DNA of 64,000 nucleotides. Origin: Sandaracinaceae bacterium. GTDB taxonomy: Bacteria > Myxococcota_A > Polyangia > Polyangiales > Houyiibacteriaceae. Position 1 is the stretch's first letter. Each line of letters starts with the position of its first letter. The position numbers and the translations under genes are program-made. Of the stretch, positions 52,973 to 62,048 are shown piece by piece. The stretch is taken from positions 1-64,000 of the forward strand of contig JADJJE010000057.1 in assembly GCA_016706685.1 (NCBI GenBank). The letters run 5' to 3'. The notes beneath the pieces were generated by a model. It made no database searches. It had not been told where the DNA came from and worked only from the letters and a program-made list of their open reading frames with translations.

Positions 52973-54013
52973 CTACGGCGCCTGGACGCCCGCGAGCGGG
53001 TCACCCAGCACCACCTGCCAGGCCACCTCTTGCATGACCGGCACGGCCGCTGCGGGGGGCGGCGGGATCGCCTCACCAAAGCGGTTGGTGGTCGCGGCCG
53101 GCAGGCCCACCGGGCTCCTCCGGAAGATGGTGGCGTACTGCACCATGGCGATGAAGTACCAGCCCGTGTTCGTGAGGTGCACGTCGTCCGTGAACAGGTC
53201 GCGGAGGTTCGTGATGCCGGGGACCTGGCCGGCTTCGATGCGGTCGTGGAGGGCGGCCATGGCACGCCCGCCGGGGATCAAGAGCACGTCGCGGCCGGGG
53301 TGTGCAGCGTTCACGTCGGTGATGATGGAGGCCCACAAGGCGCGGTCACTGTCGAGCTGCGCGCGCCAGTTGGACACCGTGAGGTAGTCCCAGGTCTCGT
53401 AGAGGTAGGCCTGCACGTTGGGGTTCTGCGCGTGGGCCAAGGCCAGGAAGCGGCCGAAGTTGCCCGAGCTGTCGGCCCCCGCGATCTGCGAGGCCAGCGG
53501 GATGGCCTCGGTCATGACCAACACGTCGAAGGGCTCTGCCGCCAGGGTGGTGCGCGGGTTGTGGCCCTCGGCGCGCTCGGGGTGCTCCCACTGCCAGGCC
53601 AGGTTGGCGCCGATGCCGATGGCCGCCTTGTAGTTGTAGGTGGCGCCAGCGTGCGTGCTGAAGTTGGCGATCATGGCGGGCGCCTGCCAGCCCTGCAGGC
53701 TGTGGCCCAGGAAGAACACGTTGGCGCTCGTGAGCGGCGTGCCCGGGTCTGGCAACACCACGGGCGGCTGGCCATCGCGCGGGGGGGCGGTGTCGCGCGG
53801 CGTGGCGGTGGCGTCGGTGCTGGCTTCGCTCGCGGGCCGCGTGCTGCACTGGCTGGTACCGGCGACCAGCGTGAGGAGCAAGGCCGAGCCCAGCAGGCGC
53901 ACCACGGGCAAGCGGCGCAAGCGGGACGCGAGCCCCGTGTGCGCCAGGAGCTGCGGGTGGGCCGTGGCCCGTGAGGGCGTGGTCGGCTCGGAGGTGGGGT
54001 TGCTTCGCATCAT
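52973..54013 (-). CDS. GHSL-motif SGNH-like hydrolase/acyltransferase (intact paralogue)
   Basis: 346 residues. N-terminal membrane or signal segment (LLGSALLLTLVAGTSQCS, possibly a lipoprotein Cys), a Thr/Pro/Asp-rich linker, block I NVFFLGHSLQGWQAPAMIAN and block V LFTDDVHLTNTGWYFIAMVQ. Aligns along its length with the frameshifted protein at 30487-31477, including YLYETWDYLTVSNWR versus FFYETWHHRSEPRHAR and LLIPGGRAMAALHDRIEAGQ. It is likely to act on an acyl group of a surface glycan. Last gene of the leftward second cluster; 21 bases after the GT2 stop. Confidence 0.78.
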   Translation of the reverse strand: MMRSNPTSEPTTPSRATAHPQLLAHTGLASRLRRLPVVRLLGSALLLTLVAGTSQCSTRPASEASTDATATPRDTAPPRDGQPPVVLPDPGTPLTSANVFFLGHSLQGWQAPAMIANFSTHAGATYNYKAAIGIGANLAWQWEHPERAEGHNPRTTLAAEPFDVLVMTEAIPLASQIAGADSSGNFGRFLALAHAQNPNVQAYLYETWDYLTVSNWRAQLDSDRALWASIITDVNAAHPGRDVLLIPGGRAMAALHDRIEAGQVPGITNLRDLFTDDVHLTNTGWYFIAMVQYATIFRRSPVGLPAATTNRFGEAIPPPPAAAVPVMQEVAWQVVLGDPLAGVQAP

Positions 54014-54034
54014 GATCGTCTTTCGGGCCGCGCC

Positions 54035-55198
54035 TCAGCTGGGGCGGGCCGTGCGGACCCACTCTTGGTCCGTCTTCGAGGCCCGCAGGATGGCGGGCAG
54101 CAGCGCGAGCTTGCGCGCCACGTACAGGGGGGCGGTGCCGAGGGCCACCCAGTCGGCGCGCGTGGCGCCGCTGGTCATGAGGCTGCTGAGCACGTGCGCG
54201 CCCACCAAGGAGAGCGCGCCCGCCGCGTACAGCTGCGTGGGCGGGAACGGCAGCACCAGAACCACCAGCAGCGCGCCCACGTGCGACGCCAGCGGCAGCA
54301 GCAAGAGCTCGCCCAGCGGCTCCACGCTGCGCCCGCGCCCGCGCAGTACGTCGGCAGCCAAGCTGGGCGCCAGCTCGCGCAGCATGCGCAGGCGGCCACC
54401 CTCCCAGCGCGCGCGCTGCGTGCTCTCGGCGGCAGCCGTGGTGGGCACCGCGGCGCTCACGGCGGTCTGCTCGACGAAGCGCACGGCATAGCCCGCGCGC
54501 ACCATCATGACGTGGTACTCGAGGTCCTCCACCACCGAGCGCGCCGTGTAGGGCAGCGCCTCGAGCACGCGCCGGTGGAGGCCGAAGCCGTTGCCCAGGA
54601 TGCCCACGGACAGCCCATAGCGCTCGCGCGCGCGTGGCCGGGCCACGTTGAAGGCCAGCAGCGCCACGTTGCGGAGCTGGTGCTCGCTCGCGTTGCTCAC
54701 CAGGTAGCGGCACTGCACGCCGTCGGCGCCGCCCGCAAAGGCCGCCGCCATGGCGATCAAGAAGTTGGGCAGGACCGTGGTGTCGGCGTCCACCACCAGA
54801 GCAGCCTCCACGCTCGGGTCTTCTAGCGCGTGCGTGAACGCCAGCTCGAGCGCGTAGCCCTTGCCGCGCCGCTCGGTGTCGTTGCGCACCAGCACCTCGG
54901 CGCCGGCCTCGCGAGCCCGGGCGGCGGTGTCGTCGCTGCAGTTGTCGGCCACCACGATGACGCGCGCCCCACCGGGAGGCTGCTCACACGCGAACAGGCT
55001 CTGCACGCACTGCGCGATGCCGCCCGCTTCGTTGTGCGCCGGCACGATGACCGCCAGCATGCCGCACGCGCGCGCGTCGCCCAGGAGGCGCGGCTTGCCC
55101 AGCAGCGAGCCCAGCGTGAGCGCGCCCAGCTCGAGCGTGCCGGGCAGCGTGGCGAGGGTGCCCGTGACGCCCAGCGCCGCGCTGGCCAGGAAGATCAC
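54035..55198 (-). CDS. Processive-type membrane family 2 glycosyltransferase
   Basis: 387 residues. N-terminal membrane segment, then GMLAVIVPAHNEAGGIAQCV, VVADNCSDDTAARAREAGA, ALVVDADTTVLPNF (DxD), GNGFGLHRRVLEALPYTA, VEDLEYHVMMVRAGYA (ED) and STQRARWEGGRLRMLRE (Q-x-x-R-W). Two or more C-terminal membrane helices (ASHVGALLVVLVLPFP). The motif set is that of membrane GT2 enzymes such as cellulose- or hyaluronan-synthase relatives, so it may both polymerise and extrude. The start overlaps the fused oxidoreductase stop by 4 bases. Confidence 0.88.
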   Translation of the reverse strand: MIFLASAALGVTGTLATLPGTLELGALTLGSLLGKPRLLGDARACGMLAVIVPAHNEAGGIAQCVQSLFACEQPPGGARVIVVADNCSDDTAARAREAGAEVLVRNDTERRGKGYALELAFTHALEDPSVEAALVVDADTTVLPNFLIAMAAAFAGGADGVQCRYLVSNASEHQLRNVALLAFNVARPRARERYGLSVGILGNGFGLHRRVLEALPYTARSVVEDLEYHVMMVRAGYAVRFVEQTAVSAAVPTTAAAESTQRARWEGGRLRMLRELAPSLAADVLRGRGRSVEPLGELLLLPLASHVGALLVVLVLPFPPTQLYAAGALSLVGAHVLSSLMTSGATRADWVALGTAPLYVARKLALLPAILRASKTDQEWVRTARPS

Positions 55199-57453
55199 GG
55201 CGCGGACTCCGGCTGCACGGGCGCGCTGCTAGCGGATCCGGAGGTAGCGCTCGTGTCACCCAGCTCGAAGTACTCCCGCACGGGCCGGTGGATGCCCTCG
55301 CGCACCAGCACCTCGCGGCGCTTCTCGGGCTTCCAGCCCAGCTCGCGCTCGGCCTTCGCAGCGCTGAACGTGCCCGCGAAGCTCTTGCCTTCGCAGTCGG
55401 CGTAGCTGGGCAGCACGGCGGCGGGGCTGCGCCCGGCGGCCTTCACCGCGAACTTGGACAGCGCCGTCACGTAGGCCCGCGGCGCGGAGACCGGCACGCG
55501 CCGAATGGTGACGCCCGCGCTCTTCTCCACCTCGTCCAGGTACTGGTTGGCGGTGATGCACGGGTCGGCCGTCAGATTGTACGACTGCCCCAGCACGCCG
55601 TCGGCGGTGCGCGCGGCCACCATGGCGTCGGCCACGTCGTCCACCAGCACGATGGGCAGCGGGTGGTCGCCGCTGCCGTAGAGCCGGCACACGGAGGGAT
55701 ACGGCCAGGCCGCGATGCCCCAGTGCAGCGGCGGGCCTCCCGCGCCCAGCACGATGCCCGGGCGGAACAGCGTGAGCGGCAGGCCGTGGGTGCGCATCAG
55801 CTCGGTGAGCACACGCTCGTTCTCGGCCTTGCTGCGCGCGTAGGCGTTGGCGCGCAGCATGCCGTCCACCGGCGCGGTGTCTTCGGTGATGACGCCGGCG
55901 CGCGCCCCCGCGTAGTAGATGGCAATGGAGCTGGCGTAGAAGAAGCGCTCGACCCCGGACTTGGCGCACGCCTCGGCGAAGGCGCGCGTGGGCGCCACGT
56001 CCCAGCGCAGGTACTCGTCCCACGTGTTCCCGTAGCCGCGAGCCAGGTGGTACACGTGCTTGATGCCCTCGAGGGCGGGCACCACGGACGCGAGGTCCGT
56101 GAAGTCACCGCGCACGCGCTCCACCTCGGGGCGCATCAGCTCGGGCGGCGCGCCGTCGGGGTCACGTGCCAGCACGCGGACACTCACGCCGCTCTCCACC
56201 AGGCGCCGCACCAGCGCGCGGCCGATGAAGCCCGTGCCACCCACCACCAGCGTGTCGGGGCGCTGCGCTCCAGTGGCCTGCGGAACCACCGTCTTGGGCG
56301 CGGCGCTCACCGCCGGCGCTTGGGTTCCTTGCCCCAGCCCGGCCCGCTCGGCCGCGCGCGTGGCCAGCGCCACCGCCCCCTTGGCCAGCGCGACATCCAG
56401 GCGTGCGTCCAGCCGCCCGAGGCGCGTGTCGTAGAAGCAGCGCACGGCGCGCGTGATGCTCTCGGCGAACGGCCCACCGGCCACGGGCAGCCCGGCCTTG
56501 GCCAGCACCACCTGGCCGAGCGTGGCGCCGGCCTGCGTCAGCGCGCTCTGCGCCGCGTGGCCCACGTTCACGAAGCGGTCGATGTCCAGCAGGTACGGCG
56601 TGTGTTCCTGCCGCACGTAGGTATTGTTCTCGAAGTCCACGTGGCCCGTGCCGTTGCTGCCGCGCACGTGCACGTAGTGCTCGGGGTAGCCGGCGTCGAA
56701 GCAGAAGCGGATGCGCACGCTGGTCTTGCCGGCCCAGCCGCGGATCTCCCAGCGGCGGAAGAAGCGCAAGCCGCGCGGCAGCGCCACCTCGTCGCGCGCG
56801 TCCACGCTCAGATCCGTGATCTCGGTGGCGCTGGTGTTGGGCGCGAGCCCGCTGGTGAGGTGCAGCGCGTGCGCGAAGGAGTGCGGCGCCACCTCGAACA
56901 GGATGTGGCTCGGGTGCGCCAGCATGAAGGCCGAGAACGGCCCGCCCTTCACTTGCCCCAGCTCCTTGTTCCAGACGATGTCGATCTGATCCAAGTGCCC
57001 CAGGCGCCCGCTGCTCACGTCGGCCATCAAGCGCTCGTAGGGCTTCGTGAACAGGAAGTTGTGGCTGGTGCCGCAGCGCGCGCCGCTCGCTCGCGCCGCG
57101 CTCTCGAGCGCCTCGCAGCCGGCCAGCGTGTGGGCCAGCGGCTTCTCCAGCAGCACGTCCACGCCGGCATCCAGGATCTGCAGCGCGGGCGCCACGTGCG
57201 CGTTGGGCGGCGTGAGCACGTGGACGGCGTCGAGCTTCTCGCTGCGCAGCATCTCGGCGAGGTCCCCATAGGAAGCGGGGATGCCTTGGGCCTCGGCGAA
57301 GCGGGCGGCCGCACTGGCCCGCAGGTCACACACCGCGCGCACTTCCACACCGGGGACCGCACGCAGCGCGCTCACGTGGTAGTCCGCGATGTAGCCCGCG
57401 CCGACGATGCCGACGGCGAGAGCAGGAGACGAGGAAGACTTGGGCGCGTTCAT
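55195..57453 (-). CDS. Fused Gfo/Idh/MocA oxidoreductase and NAD-dependent epimerase/dehydratase
   Basis: 752 residues from the ATG at 57453. Residues 10-340: Gfo/Idh/MocA enzyme with AVGIVGAGYIADYHVSALRA and LLEKPLAHTL (EKP, 103-105). After a linker, residues 400-715: SDR extended type with VVGGTGFIGRALVRRL (405-411), YASSIAIYYAG and the Y538-x3-K542 active site in NAYARSKAENE. Both halves act on nucleotide sugars in other systems, so one protein could do two steps of sugar-nucleotide remodelling, for example oxidation followed by epimerisation. Both cofactor sites look intact. Overlaps genes on either side by 4 bases. Confidence 0.88.
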   Translation of the reverse strand: MNAPKSSSSPALAVGIVGAGYIADYHVSALRAVPGVEVRAVCDLRASAAARFAEAQGIPASYGDLAEMLRSEKLDAVHVLTPPNAHVAPALQILDAGVDVLLEKPLAHTLAGCEALESAARASGARCGTSHNFLFTKPYERLMADVSSGRLGHLDQIDIVWNKELGQVKGGPFSAFMLAHPSHILFEVAPHSFAHALHLTSGLAPNTSATEITDLSVDARDEVALPRGLRFFRRWEIRGWAGKTSVRIRFCFDAGYPEHYVHVRGSNGTGHVDFENNTYVRQEHTPYLLDIDRFVNVGHAAQSALTQAGATLGQVVLAKAGLPVAGGPFAESITRAVRCFYDTRLGRLDARLDVALAKGAVALATRAAERAGLGQGTQAPAVSAAPKTVVPQATGAQRPDTLVVGGTGFIGRALVRRLVESGVSVRVLARDPDGAPPELMRPEVERVRGDFTDLASVVPALEGIKHVYHLARGYGNTWDEYLRWDVAPTRAFAEACAKSGVERFFYASSIAIYYAGARAGVITEDTAPVDGMLRANAYARSKAENERVLTELMRTHGLPLTLFRPGIVLGAGGPPLHWGIAAWPYPSVCRLYGSGDHPLPIVLVDDVADAMVAARTADGVLGQSYNLTADPCITANQYLDEVEKSAGVTIRRVPVSAPRAYVTALSKFAVKAAGRSPAAVLPSYADCEGKSFAGTFSAAKAERELGWKPEKRREVLVREGIHRPVREYFELGDTSATSGSASSAPVQPESAP

Positions 57454-58454
57454 GACTTGTACTCGATGATCTCGGGCGCGGCGTGCTGCACACGGTCCCG
57501 GTGGAACTTGATGACCCCCAAGAGCTCGGGGAAGGGCTGTAGCGCCACGCTGCCACCCCACGCCAACGCGTGGCCCAGCGGGAAGCCCTGCTGCCGCGTG
57601 CGCAGCGCGGTGCGCGCGGCGACCACGGGATAGCGAGCCAGCAGCCCCAGCGACAACCCCAGCGTGGGCAGCGCCAGCCCCAGGGCCGCAGCGGGGGCCA
57701 CGGCGCCCCACAGCACGGTGCGCCGCAGGTTCTGCTCGAAGTAGCGCTCGGGGGGCGCGCCGTGCAGGTGGTGCACCTGGGCGTAGCCGTGCCCGCAGCG
57801 CTTGGCCCGCTGCCACCACTGGCCGGCGCGGTGCATGTCTGCGTCGTGCAGCGTGCTGTCCTGCGGCAAGCGCACGAACCGCCCGCCGGTGTGCGCGCGC
57901 AGCCGAACGCCCAGCTCGTCGTCCTCGGCGGCGATGACGCTCGGGTCGTAGCCGCCCACGGCGGTGAGCGCGCTCGCGCGGATCATCACGTCGCCGCCGA
58001 AGCAGCGCACGTCGCCCGCTGGGCCGCTGCGCCACTCCACGTCGCAGACGCGGTTGTAGACGCTGGCCTCCGGGTAGCGCTCGCGCCGGTAGCCACACAC
58101 CGCCACCACGCTCGCGTCGCCGGCCAGGGCCGCCCCAGCCGCCTCGAGCCAGCCCGGGACCACCTCGCAGTCGCCGTCGATGAACTGCACCGCGTCGAGC
58201 CCAGGGTGCGCCGCCAAGAGCGCGCGCCAGCCCTCGTTGCGCGCACGCGCCGCGCTGAAGGGCCGCGACATGTCGAGCGCCACCACTGCGGCGCCACGCT
58301 GCCGGGCCTCGGCCACGCTGCTATCCGTGGAGCCCGAGTCCACGTACACCACGGGGCGCTGCCCGTCGCACACGGACTCGAGGCAGCGCACCAAGCGCGC
58401 GCCCTCGTTGCGACCGATGAGCACCACGCCCACGCGCAGGCCAGCCCCGGTCAC
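57450..58454 (-). CDS. Family 2 glycosyltransferase with C-terminal membrane segments
   Basis: 334 residues from the GTG at 58454. GT-A motifs: RVGVVLIGRNEGARLVRCLE, VYVDSGSTDSSVAEARQRG, VQFIDGDCEVVPGWLEAAG (D-x-D), VRCFGGDVMIRASALTAVGG and VIAAEDDELGVRLRAHTGG. A hydrophobic segment (AAALGLALPTLGLSLGLLA) near the C-terminus anchors it. The longer frame to 59024 overlaps the deacetylase gene and is rejected. GTG overlaps the deacetylase stop by 4 bases. Confidence 0.85.
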   Translation of the reverse strand: MTGAGLRVGVVLIGRNEGARLVRCLESVCDGQRPVVYVDSGSTDSSVAEARQRGAAVVALDMSRPFSAARARNEGWRALLAAHPGLDAVQFIDGDCEVVPGWLEAAGAALAGDASVVAVCGYRRERYPEASVYNRVCDVEWRSGPAGDVRCFGGDVMIRASALTAVGGYDPSVIAAEDDELGVRLRAHTGGRFVRLPQDSTLHDADMHRAGQWWQRAKRCGHGYAQVHHLHGAPPERYFEQNLRRTVLWGAVAPAAALGLALPTLGLSLGLLARYPVVAARTALRTRQQGFPLGHALAWGGSVALQPFPELLGVIKFHRDRVQHAAPEIIEYKS

Positions 58455-59305
58455 ACGATCTCCTGACGCACGCGCTGCAGCCGGTACAGGTTCTGGTCCA
58501 CCACGCGCCACGCATCGAGCGCGCCGCGGCTCTGCAGCGCGAACATGGGGAGCGGCTCGCCGCCCTCGATCTTCACGCGCGGCAGGCTGATGGGGTCCAT
58601 CCCAGGACGGATGCTGCCGTGCATCGAGTTGAACGCCACGTGGTAGCCCGCGTCGGCCAGCGCACGTTCGGTGACGGGGTTGAAGTCCGCGCGCGTGCCA
58701 AAGGGATACGCGAAGCAGCGCACCTCGTGGCCCAGCTCGCGTTCCAGCGTCTCGCGCGAGCGCTGCGCCTCTTCGCGTGCGTCGCTGGGCGCCATGAGCC
58801 CCAGCGAGCGGTGCGTGTGCGCGTGCGACCCGATGGTGACCAGCGGGCTCTCGTCCAGCGTGCGCAGCTCGTCCCACGTGAGGAAGCGCTCGGGCAGTCC
58901 GTCGTAGTCGGCGCCCACGATGGACGCGCTCACGAACGCCACCGCCGGCACGCCCCAGCGGCGCAGCGTGGGAAGCACCTCGGTGAGCGTGCTGAGGCAG
59001 CCGTCGTCGATGGTCACCAGGCACGCGCCGTCGGGCAGCACTTCGCGACCCGCCACGAAGCGCTGCACCTGCTGGAGCGACACGGCGCGGCCCTCTTCGG
59101 CCAAGAGCCGCATCTGCGCGTCGAACGCGTCGCGCGTGACGCAGAACGGGTCCTCCGGGCAGGCGTCCCCCACGCGGTGGTAGGTGAGCACGCGCACGCG
59201 CGGCCCGCGCGCTATGGCCCCGCGCAGCGCCAGAGAGCCGCTGGCCAGCGAGCCGAAGGTGACCGCCCCGCGCGCGGCCTTCTTGATGACCCAGCGGCGG
59301 TTCAC
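58451..59305 (-). CDS. Polysaccharide deacetylase (NodB homology domain)
   Basis: 284 residues from the GTG at 59305. Short basic N-terminus, then the NodB domain: RVLTYHRVGDACPEDPF (motif near start), LVTIDDGCLSTLTEVLP (TFDDG variant with Ile for Phe), TIGSHAHTHRSLGLM (H-x3-H metal site) and VRCFAYPFGTRADF. It removes N-acetyl groups from a hexosamine-containing glycan or lipid-linked sugar. No obvious secretion signal, though residues 10-35 are moderately hydrophobic. Coupled by 4-base overlaps to both neighbours. Confidence 0.9.
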   Translation of the reverse strand: MNRRWVIKKAARGAVTFGSLASGSLALRGAIARGPRVRVLTYHRVGDACPEDPFCVTRDAFDAQMRLLAEEGRAVSLQQVQRFVAGREVLPDGACLVTIDDGCLSTLTEVLPTLRRWGVPAVAFVSASIVGADYDGLPERFLTWDELRTLDESPLVTIGSHAHTHRSLGLMAPSDAREEAQRSRETLERELGHEVRCFAYPFGTRADFNPVTERALADAGYHVAFNSMHGSIRPGMDPISLPRVKIEGGEPLPMFALQSRGALDAWRVVDQNLYRLQRVRQEIV

Positions 59306-61038
59306 GCGGCGCCTCCCGTGCGGGTGGCCGGAGCGCTCGCCTCGGCAGCCGCGCCAGCGCTCACGGGAGCGCTCGCGCCCAGCTTCGCGGCAACCGTCGC
59401 GGCGGCCTCGGCGTCCACCACGGCGCGCAGCGCGTTTCGGTCCACCTTGCCGTTGGCGTTGAGCGGCCACTCGTCCACCAGCAGCACGCGCGAGGGCTGC
59501 ATGTAGTTGGGCAGCCGCGCCTTGCTGGCCTCCACCAGCGTGCGGCCCAGCGCCTCACGTGCCTCGGCGCTCGCACCGTGGGGCGCCTGCACGAAGCCCA
59601 CCACGCCATCGGCGCCGCTCGTGGACAGCGGCCAGCCCAGCGCGATGGCCACCTCGGTGCGGCCCACCTCGCGCAGCACGGCCTCGATCTCGCCGAGCTC
59701 CACGCGGTAGCCCTGGATCTTCACCTGGTTGTCCACGCGCCCCAGGTACAGCAGCGGGCCGCCATCCGGCCAGCGCACGCGGTCGCCCGTGCGGTAGAAC
59801 ACCTCGGTCTCGCCCGGCGGCACCACGAAGGCCTTCGCGGTGCGCTCGGCGTCCTGCCAGTAGCCGGGGGTCACCTGCGCGCCCGCTAGCAGCAGCTCGC
59901 CCGCTTCGCCGCGTGGCACTGCCGCGAGCGCCTCGTCCACCACGATGGCGCGCATGCCCGGATACGGCTCGCCGATGGGCACCACCCCGTGCGCGCACTC
60001 GGCCAGCGACGCCTCCCCGCGCCAGCGATAGAGCGTGCAGGCGATGGTCAGCTCGGTGGGCCCGTAGAGGTTCTCCACCACCGACGCGGGCGCCGCCGCC
60101 GCGAACTGCGTGACGATGTCGGCCGGGAGCGCCTCGCCACAGAAGAGCGTCCAGCGCAGGCTGGGGTAGCTGTCCGGCTTCAGCATGCGCAGGCGGCTCA
60201 TGAGCACGCCCGTGGACGGCACGCTGAACCACACCGTGAGCTCGTGCTGCTTCAGGTATTTGCTGGGGAACAGCTTCTGCTGCGCCGTGGGCACGCACAC
60301 ACAGGCGCCGCGCTCCCACGCGCAGAACGTGTCGAACACGCTCAGGTCGAACGTGAGGTCGAACGTCTGGCTGAACTTGTCCGCCTCGGTGATGGCGTAG
60401 CGCTCCACCATGACGTCCAGGAACGCCGTCACGTTGCGGTGCGCCACCATCACGCCCTTGGGCTGACCGGTGGAGCCGCTGGTGAAGAGCAGATAGGCCA
60501 CGTCGTCGGGCGAGGCGTCTCCCAGCACGTGGTCGCGCGCCGGCTCGAGCTCGGTGGCCCCCAGCACCCGATGCAGCGGGAGCGCGGCCCGCAGCACGGC
60601 CAGCTCCGCCACATCGACCATGTCGGGCAACAGGACCAGGAGCGCGCGCGGGAAGCCGCTGAGCAGCTCGGGCAGCTTGGCGCTGGCCGTGGCGTCCACC
60701 ACCAGGGCCTCGCAGCCCGAGCGCTCCAGCATGGCGGCGCTGCGCGGCAGCGGGAACGTGGGGTTGAGCGGCACGTAGCCATGCCCGTGCAAAAGCGCGC
60801 CCAGCAGCCCGGCGAAGGCCGTGGGGTGCCGATGACCGAAGACCGCCGTCAGCCGGCTGGGTGGATGGCCCGCGTCAGCGTCGCCCGTGTGAACATCCAG
60901 CGTGGCCGCGATGGCCCGCGCGCGCTCGGCCAGCTGGGCGTACGTCAGCGTCTCATCGCCGATGGCGAGACACGGGCGCTCCGGGAAGCGCGCGAGCGAC
61001 CGCAAGAACCCACTGCGCAGTGTCGGCTGGTCGCTCAT
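59302..61038 (-). CDS. Stand-alone amino-acid-adenylating enzyme (D-alanine-carrier-ligase-like)
   Basis: 578 residues. Full adenylation core: VAYLLFTSGSTGQPKGV (184-195), FDLTFDLSVFDTFCAW with the Asp that grips an alpha-amino group, VENLYGPTELTIACTL, VFYRTGDRVRW, LLYLGRVDNQVKIQGYRVEL and the catalytic Lys in NANGKVDRNALR. No carrier, condensation or TE domain in the protein. The next gene upstream encodes a free acyl carrier protein, its likely partner, as in DltA/DltC. The Ala-rich C-terminal 40 residues are an unstructured tail. Amino acid specificity is not predicted. Confidence 0.88.
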   Translation of the reverse strand: MSDQPTLRSGFLRSLARFPERPCLAIGDETLTYAQLAERARAIAATLDVHTGDADAGHPPSRLTAVFGHRHPTAFAGLLGALLHGHGYVPLNPTFPLPRSAAMLERSGCEALVVDATASAKLPELLSGFPRALLVLLPDMVDVAELAVLRAALPLHRVLGATELEPARDHVLGDASPDDVAYLLFTSGSTGQPKGVMVAHRNVTAFLDVMVERYAITEADKFSQTFDLTFDLSVFDTFCAWERGACVCVPTAQQKLFPSKYLKQHELTVWFSVPSTGVLMSRLRMLKPDSYPSLRWTLFCGEALPADIVTQFAAAAPASVVENLYGPTELTIACTLYRWRGEASLAECAHGVVPIGEPYPGMRAIVVDEALAAVPRGEAGELLLAGAQVTPGYWQDAERTAKAFVVPPGETEVFYRTGDRVRWPDGGPLLYLGRVDNQVKIQGYRVELGEIEAVLREVGRTEVAIALGWPLSTSGADGVVGFVQAPHGASAEAREALGRTLVEASKARLPNYMQPSRVLLVDEWPLNANGKVDRNALRAVVDAEAAATVAAKLGASAPVSAGAAAEASAPATRTGGAA

Positions 61039-61050
61039 GGCGTGCTCACC

Positions 61051-61308
61051 TCACGCCGCCAAGGGCGCGAAGAAGGCCGCCCACAGCGTGTCGATGCTGG
61101 TGAACACGTCCGGCTCGATCTCGTCGGTGTCCACCTCCACCCCGCGCAGCTCCTCGATGAACAGCACGAACTCCACGATGTCGAGCGAGTTCAAGAGCCC
61201 CACCTCCAAGATGGGCAGCTGGTCCGTGAACTCCACGGGCGGCGCGGCGCTGGCGTGGTCCAGCAGCCAGCGCTTGAGCTGAGGGCGAATCGTCTCTTGG
61301 TCGGGCAT
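61051..61308 (-). CDS. Free acyl/peptidyl carrier protein
   Basis: 85 residues, acidic, four-helix ACP pattern. S41 in EVGLLNSLDIVEFVLFIEEL would carry phosphopantetheine (G-x-x-x-S-L-D in place of DSL). Located 12 bases upstream of the adenylation enzyme, which probably loads it. Together they form a DltA/DltC-like loading pair, although no dltB or dltD homologue is recognised unless the GHSL proteins take the DltD-like role. Confidence 0.88.
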   Translation of the reverse strand: MPDQETIRPQLKRWLLDHASAAPPVEFTDQLPILEVGLLNSLDIVEFVLFIEELRGVEVDTDEIEPDVFTSIDTLWAAFFAPLAA

Positions 61309-61502
61309 GGGTCTGCGGCCTGGGAGAAGGCGGAGTGAGGCTGCAATCTTGCATGTGCGCTGAGGTGCTGCAAGGTGGGTAAACGGAGGTTTAGGGTCGC
61401 TTCAGGCCTGTGGTCAAGGCCCGAGCTCGACCACGCCGGCTCGCCGATTCGCGACCGCACCGATTCCCCGAAGCGCGCGGACGCGGCCCCTCCGGCCCCC
61501 CC

Positions 61503-62048
61503 TCAGCGGGCGTCCAGCGGCACGCGCAGCGTGTTGAGCGTCATGGCCAGCATCTGGTAGTGCCCCACCAGCAGGCACAGCTCGATGATCTCCACCTCGC
61601 TCGCCAGCTCGGCCAGCTCGCGCCACGTGTCCTCCAGGATCTCGCGCCGCTCGTAGAGGTCTTGGCAGGCGCGCAGGAACGCCCGCTCGCGCGACGTGAA
61701 GCAGTCGGCGTCCAGCTCCCCCTGCCGCACGCACTCGATGGCTTCGTCGGACACGCCAGCGCGCTTGGCCAGGCGCTCGTGGTGGTCCCATTCGTAGGGG
61801 CAGCGCATGCTGGTGGCCACGCACAGGATCACCAGCTCGCTCTCGCTCCGGCGCAGCGTGCCGCCCGGCATGAGACCACCCGCGAACAGCAGCCACTTGC
61901 GGAACAGCGAGCGGTGCCGGCCCAGCGTGAGGAAGATGTTGGGTGGCGGTCCACCGCTGGCCGCGCCGAGCGCGCGCGCCAGCAGCCCATTGACCAGGCC
62001 CAGGTCACGCAGGTTGCCGGGCCGGATGCGTGGGGGACGCGCGCTCAC
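61503..62048 (-). CDS. Carboxymuconolactone decarboxylase/AhpD-like protein
   Basis: 181 residues from the GTG at 62048, which overlaps the SDR stop by 4 bases. LFAGGLMPGGTLRRSESELV, MRCPYEWDHHERLAKRAGVS (the E-x-x-H region) and LVGHYQMLAMTLNTLRVPL are the family motifs. A single Cys replaces the CxxC of AhpD, so peroxidase activity is doubtful. Usually a small oligomeric enzyme of varied function. A 194-base gap separates it from the ACP gene; no promoter or terminator is clear in that gap. Confidence 0.8.
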   Translation of the reverse strand: MSARPPRIRPGNLRDLGLVNGLLARALGAASGGPPPNIFLTLGRHRSLFRKWLLFAGGLMPGGTLRRSESELVILCVATSMRCPYEWDHHERLAKRAGVSDEAIECVRQGELDADCFTSRERAFLRACQDLYERREILEDTWRELAELASEVEIIELCLLVGHYQMLAMTLNTLRVPLDAR

